Below, piece by piece: positions 60,640 through 64,000 of a stretch of DNA of 64,000 nt. The DNA is from an uncultured Prevotellaceae bacterium (GTDB lineage: Bacteria; Bacteroidota; Bacteroidia; Bacteroidales; Bacteroidaceae). Under the pieces are notes generated by a model. It had not been told where the DNA came from, did no database searches, and worked only from the letters and a program-made list of their open reading frames with translations. The DNA lies in contig OMWH01000008.1 in NCBI GenBank assembly GCA_900314755.1, forward strand, positions 1-64,000, read 5' to 3'. How positions within the stretch are numbered: position 1 is the stretch's first letter; each line of letters begins with the position of its first letter. The position numbers and the translations under genes were made by a program.

Positions 60640-62130
60640 ATGAACAAGAAAGTTTCTATTTTAGTACTAAGTCTCTCCTTGTGCTGCGCATCCATCAGTG
60701 CACAGGAAGTTCAGAAGAGTGAATTACAGAAAAACGCAGAGGCAGCACAGACAATTCCTGCCGCCCGCTATAACTATATTCGTGCTTATGAGGACTATGC
60801 CGGCAAAGGACAGATGCAGCTGGCAGTGGAATGTGGTACTAAGGCAGCATCTCTCTATTCTAAAGACGGTCTTCACAAGGAGGCTTTCGAACTGCTTCGC
60901 GGTATTGACCAGACTATCAACAGCAAGGTACAAGGAGTCAGTGCTGCAGGATTCCACTACTATGTGACGAAAGAACGCTTGCAGATGTATATGAAATTCC
61001 GCAAGCCTGACAGCGCCAAAGAGCAACTGAAGGTGATGGAGACGCTTGCCAACACATCAAACGATGAGAAAGTGAAGGATGACTTGCTCTATAGTAAGGC
61101 TATCTATTACTATACCTTCGGTCTGAACGCCCAGGGGGACGCTGTCTTCAAGGAGATGGCAAACAAACTGACTGCCTCGAAAGAATATGACAAGGTGGAT
61201 GAGGTTTACAAGCAGTTGATAGCAAACGGTCGTAAGAGTAATAATGCCAGCATGGTGGCACAGTCGTACAGCAACTATTTAGCCTGGAAGGACTCCACCA
61301 ATGCCTTGAAACATGCCGACGAGATTGCAGGTCTGAAGAAACAGATTGCTGACAACGAGGCATCTATCGAGGAGAAAGACAGTTCTCTGACAACACGTTG
61401 GGTGATTATCGTCGGTCTGTTGATTCTTGCTGGTGCTTTAGCTGCTGCGTTGGTGGTTGGAGCCATCATCCTGTTACGTTTTATCCTCCAGACTCGTAAG
61501 CAGAAGAAAATCATCAACTTAGAGAAAGACAATAATGCCTTGAAAGCGAAATTTATCAGTAACATTTCTGCCCAGTTGGATCCTACACTGAAAAAACTCG
61601 ACAATACAAAACCGGAGGTGAAAGCTCTTCTGGATTTCTCAGAGCATATCCAGACTCTCTCCCAGTTGGAGAACTCTTCTGACGAGATAGAGAAAGAGGA
61701 GGTACAGATTCCTGTGTTCTGCGAAGGACTCATGGATCAGATCCGTGACAAAGTGAAGCGTGAGGTGACCTTGAAGGTCAATGCTCCTAAGATGACGATG
61801 GATATGAATAAGGAGTATGTCTCCCATATCCTTCTTCACCTGCTGACCAATGCCGCAGAGTATACTCCTGAGGGTGGCACCATCTGGCTGGAATACAAGA
61901 AGCGTAGTGCCCATACCCACCAGTTCCTCGTATCAGATACAGGTTGTGGTATCCCAGAGGAGAAGCGTGAGGATGTCTTCAAACCGTTCCTTGAGATCCG
62001 TGACCTCACTAAAGGAGACGGACTCGGACTGCCTATCTGCAAGCAGATGGCATTGAAGATGAATGGTGACCTCGATATTGACCCCGAGTTTACCAAAGGT
62101 ACTCGTTTCGTACTGGAGTTACACGTATGA
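60640..62130 (+). CDS. Histidine kinase-like sensor lacking the phospho-acceptor histidine
   Basis: 496 residues. Signal peptide (to S-A-Q, about residue 22), a periplasmic helical TPR-like region (25-245), a membrane helix (253-283) and a short linker. In the DHp helix, F-I-S-N-I-S-A-Q-L-D-P-T-L has Ala311 where kinases have His (N-I-S-H-E-L). The ATPase domain looks complete: N box L-L-T-N-A-A-E-Y-T-P, G1 D-T-G-C-G-I-P, G2 G-D-G-L-G-L-P. It may bind ATP without autophosphorylating. No response regulator is adjacent. The next gene overlaps by 4 nt. Confidence 0.82.
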   Translation: MNKKVSILVLSLSLCCASISAQEVQKSELQKNAEAAQTIPAARYNYIRAYEDYAGKGQMQLAVECGTKAASLYSKDGLHKEAFELLRGIDQTINSKVQGVSAAGFHYYVTKERLQMYMKFRKPDSAKEQLKVMETLANTSNDEKVKDDLLYSKAIYYYTFGLNAQGDAVFKEMANKLTASKEYDKVDEVYKQLIANGRKSNNASMVAQSYSNYLAWKDSTNALKHADEIAGLKKQIADNEASIEEKDSSLTTRWVIIVGLLILAGALAAALVVGAIILLRFILQTRKQKKIINLEKDNNALKAKFISNISAQLDPTLKKLDNTKPEVKALLDFSEHIQTLSQLENSSDEIEKEEVQIPVFCEGLMDQIRDKVKREVTLKVNAPKMTMDMNKEYVSHILLHLLTNAAEYTPEGGTIWLEYKKRSAHTHQFLVSDTGCGIPEEKREDVFKPFLEIRDLTKGDGLGLPICKQMALKMNGDLDIDPEFTKGTRFVLELHV

Positions 62131-62909
62131 TATTTTATTTCTCAGGAACAGGTAACACGAAGTGGGCGGCAGAGCAACTGGCTCTTGCCACCCATGATGT
62201 TTTACGGTATATCCCTGACGAGTTGAAAAACGGGACATTGGAATATACCTTACAGGAGGATGAACGCTTGGGGTTTTGTTTCCCTACCCATGGATGGCAA
62301 CCACCGAAAATTGTCCGCCAATTCATCCGAAAGGCTCAATTCCACACCCCGTCAAGCCCCGATGCCCAACATCCCACTTACGTCTACGCCTTGACTACCT
62401 GTGGTGATAACATGGGACATGCCATGCGCATCCTCAACAAGGAACTGAACCATCACGGGCTCCATACCGATGCTGCTTTTGCCGTGGTAATGCCTGAGTC
62501 GAATGTCTGCTTCTCATTCCTGCACCTGGATAGTCCTGAACGGGAACATCAGAAAGTGGAGGCGGCAAAAGCATACATGCCACATATCTGCGAGGTGGTG
62601 GTCCATCGCAAGCGGAATGTCGAGGAACTGGTCAAGGGGGCTATTCCCTATACCTACACTTATGTCATCGGAGGTTATTATAACAAACACCTCATTACCG
62701 ACCGGCATTTCTGGGTGGATGAGGAGGCATGCATCCAGTGTGGCTTATGCGCCAAGCTCTGTCCTGTCGATGATATCGAGGGGATTCCGCCCCATTGGAA
62801 ACATGATGGTTCCTGTACCAATTGTCTTGCCTGCTATCATCACTGTCCCCGCCACGCTATCCATTGGGGGAATATGAAACGTGGACAGTATACTTTCAAG
62901 ATGAAATGA
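62127..62909 (+). CDS. EFR1-family flavodoxin/ferredoxin protein
   Basis: 260 residues. The N-terminal flavodoxin-like fold starts F-Y-F-S-G-T-G-N-T-K-W-A, an FMN phosphate-binding loop. The C-terminal part has two 4Fe-4S motifs, C-I-Q-C-G-L-C-A-K-L-C-P and C-T-N-C-L-A-C-Y-H-H-C-P. A cytoplasmic electron carrier; partner unknown. It is translationally coupled (ATGA) to the kinase-like sensor. Confidence 0.88.
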   Translation: MIFYFSGTGNTKWAAEQLALATHDVLRYIPDELKNGTLEYTLQEDERLGFCFPTHGWQPPKIVRQFIRKAQFHTPSSPDAQHPTYVYALTTCGDNMGHAMRILNKELNHHGLHTDAAFAVVMPESNVCFSFLHLDSPEREHQKVEAAKAYMPHICEVVVHRKRNVEELVKGAIPYTYTYVIGGYYNKHLITDRHFWVDEEACIQCGLCAKLCPVDDIEGIPPHWKHDGSCTNCLACYHHCPRHAIHWGNMKRGQYTFKMK

Positions 62910-62954
62910 CGGGACTTCATCAAAAAAGTCATTTAAAAAGTTGATTTTAATCAT

Positions 62955-64000
62955 ATGGAGAAAAAGGTCAGATTCGTGACGATGGGTGAGATCATGCTGC
63001 GCATGACACGTCCCGATTACCAGCGTATCATACAAGGTAATAAGATTGACGGATTCTATGGAGGCAGTGAGGCGAATGTAGCTGTATCACTGGCTATGAT
63101 GGGGGATGACGTGCAGTATGTGACTCGCCTGCCTAACAATATGCTGGGAGTGGCTTGCCGTAATGAACTGAGACGCTATCAGGTGGGTACCGACCATATC
63201 ATCTGGGGTGGTTCCCGTGTGGGAAAATATTTCTATGAACAAGCCGCATCGCTCCGTGGTTCAAGTATCGCCTATGACAGGGAGCGCTCATCCATGATGA
63301 CCCTGCATCCACATATGATTGATTGGAAAGAGATACTGAAAGAGGCGGATGTGTTCCATTGGACAGGTATCACCTGTGGACTGTCAGAAGGTGCCAGCGA
63401 CGCGACCTTTGACGGACTGGACCAGGCATTGCGACAAGGTATGTCTATCTCCTGTGATATCAACTATCGTAAAAACCTTTGGAAATACGGACAAGAGGCT
63501 CGTGACGTTCTGCTCCCTGCACTCAAGGCGAGCCATATTATTTTTGGCGACACAGGAGAATGGAAACTCATAACGGGGATGACTCCCCCACCCTTTGACG
63601 CGAAAGATGCTTCCTATGAGATGGACTGGAATGCTTACAAGGAATATTTCGACCGTACGCAGGAGATGCTACCCAAAGGCAGGTGTTTCATCATGGGTAT
63701 CCGTAATGTTGTATCGGCAAGTCATCATCTGTTGACTGGTGTGCTGTATGCAGATGGAGAACTATACCATACCGGTATTGTGGATATCAACCCCGTATTA
63801 GACCCTATGGGTGTAGGAGATGCCTTTATCGCTGCCTACCTGCATGCCCATTTCCGTTGGCAAGGCGAGCATCAGAAGCAGTTAAACTATGCGCTAACTG
63901 CCTCTGCCATGAAGAATACCATCATGGGCGACTTCAACCTCCTGACTGAAGAGGAGGTGCTTGACACAATGGAGGTTATTCTCGGCGATTATCTTCCTCA
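62955..64000 (+). CDS. kdgK: PfkB-family sugar kinase, probably 2-keto-3-deoxygluconate kinase (cut by window end)
   Basis: 348 codons are visible from ATG 62955 and the frame is open to the edge. PfkB features: M-G-E-I-M-L-R-M near the start, F-Y-G-G-S-E-A-N-V-A-V-S-L-A (sugar site), D-I-N-Y-R-K-N-L-W and the catalytic loop D-P-M-G-V-G-D-A-F-I-A-A. The KDG-kinase-like pattern fits pectin/uronate breakdown, the usual role in Bacteroidales. The neighbouring KDPG aldolase would be expected just past the edge. No clear promoter lies in the 45-nt gap after the EFR1 gene. Confidence 0.8.
   Translation, partial: MEKKVRFVTMGEIMLRMTRPDYQRIIQGNKIDGFYGGSEANVAVSLAMMGDDVQYVTRLPNNMLGVACRNELRRYQVGTDHIIWGGSRVGKYFYEQAASLRGSSIAYDRERSSMMTLHPHMIDWKEILKEADVFHWTGITCGLSEGASDATFDGLDQALRQGMSISCDINYRKNLWKYGQEARDVLLPALKASHIIFGDTGEWKLITGMTPPPFDAKDASYEMDWNAYKEYFDRTQEMLPKGRCFIMGIRNVVSASHHLLTGVLYADGELYHTGIVDINPVLDPMGVGDAFIAAYLHAHFRWQGEHQKQLNYALTASAMKNTIMGDFNLLTEEEVLDTMEVILGDYLP

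Overview
The window looks like a chromosomal segment of a member of the Bacteroidales, most likely Prevotella or a close relative. Four things point there. The promoters are of the Bacteroidetes type (-33 TTTG, 19-20 nt spacer, -7 TAnnTTTG), and about a dozen can be read directly. The primary sigma factor is short and lacks region 1.1. There are hardly any Shine-Dalgarno sequences. The gene families are typical: BtuB/BtuG vitamin B12 uptake, serine palmitoyltransferase, DUF5686, DUF4251, DUF5715 and an AddAB pair. Coding is dense on both strands. I see no phage, plasmid, insertion sequence or CRISPR array, but there are several kinds of short repeat.

Layout. 0-6 kb: a secreted LAS-like peptidase (DUF5715) converges on a threonine operon (thrA, a proposed ThrB2-type homoserine kinase, thrC). 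6-9.4 kb: two paralogous acyl-CoA synthetases. 9.5-12.8 kb: a four-gene cassette (HPr-kinase-like protein, SipW-like S26 peptidase, PqqD-like protein, ABC exporter) that resembles peptide-modification machinery. 12.9-16.5 kb: rubrerythrin, a secreted DUF, SPFH/NfeD membrane proteins and a membrane-anchored HTH protein. 16.6-23.9 kb: a putative metalloprotein, trpS, a short ComEC, a divergent NAD-dependent DNA ligase, a RelA-type (p)ppGpp synthetase and tRNA-Lys. 24-29 kb: membrane pyrophosphatase, an unknown acidic-tailed protein, rarA and a TRIC-like channel. 29-30 kb: a noncoding stretch built of repeats and hairpins. 30-39 kb: rpoD, a DUF5686 outer-membrane protein and addAB. 39-42.7 kb: MFS transporter, panB, HAD hydrolase, truA and tRNA-Pro. 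42.7-46 kb: serine palmitoyltransferase divergent from a lipid kinase, a tiny FeoB-associated protein, tRNA-Cys and a DUF4251 lipoprotein. 46.2-55.4 kb: a CobK-CbiD fusion converging on a B12 uptake operon (btuB, btuG and two btuF-btuC pairs). 55.4-60.5 kb: leucine operon (leuA, leuC, leuD and a second LeuA-family enzyme; no leuB). 60.6-64 kb: a kinase-like sensor without its phospho-acceptor histidine, an EFR1 ferredoxin, and a KDG-kinase-like gene running off the edge.

What stands out. (i) Tracts of exactly five degenerate heptamers (35 bp) sit inside thrC, relA and cbiD (twice) and in one intergenic gap. In the genes they stay open and encode loop-like inserts. A related 7/8-nt TTTCGAGA family fills gaps between operon genes. 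(ii) Promoter cassettes behave like small repeats: an 87-bp two-promoter unit occurs twice in inverted orientation, and trpS has two copies of one promoter overlapping the 3' end of comEC. (iii) A perfect thrA promoter lies directly against the aspartokinase GGTSVGS motif with no start codon between them. (iv) The PqqD/S26/HPr-kinase/ABC cassette has no visible precursor peptide and is the best candidate for an undescribed system. (v) The B12 uptake genes start 2 nt after the last leucine gene, where leuB would be expected, and no separate promoter is visible.
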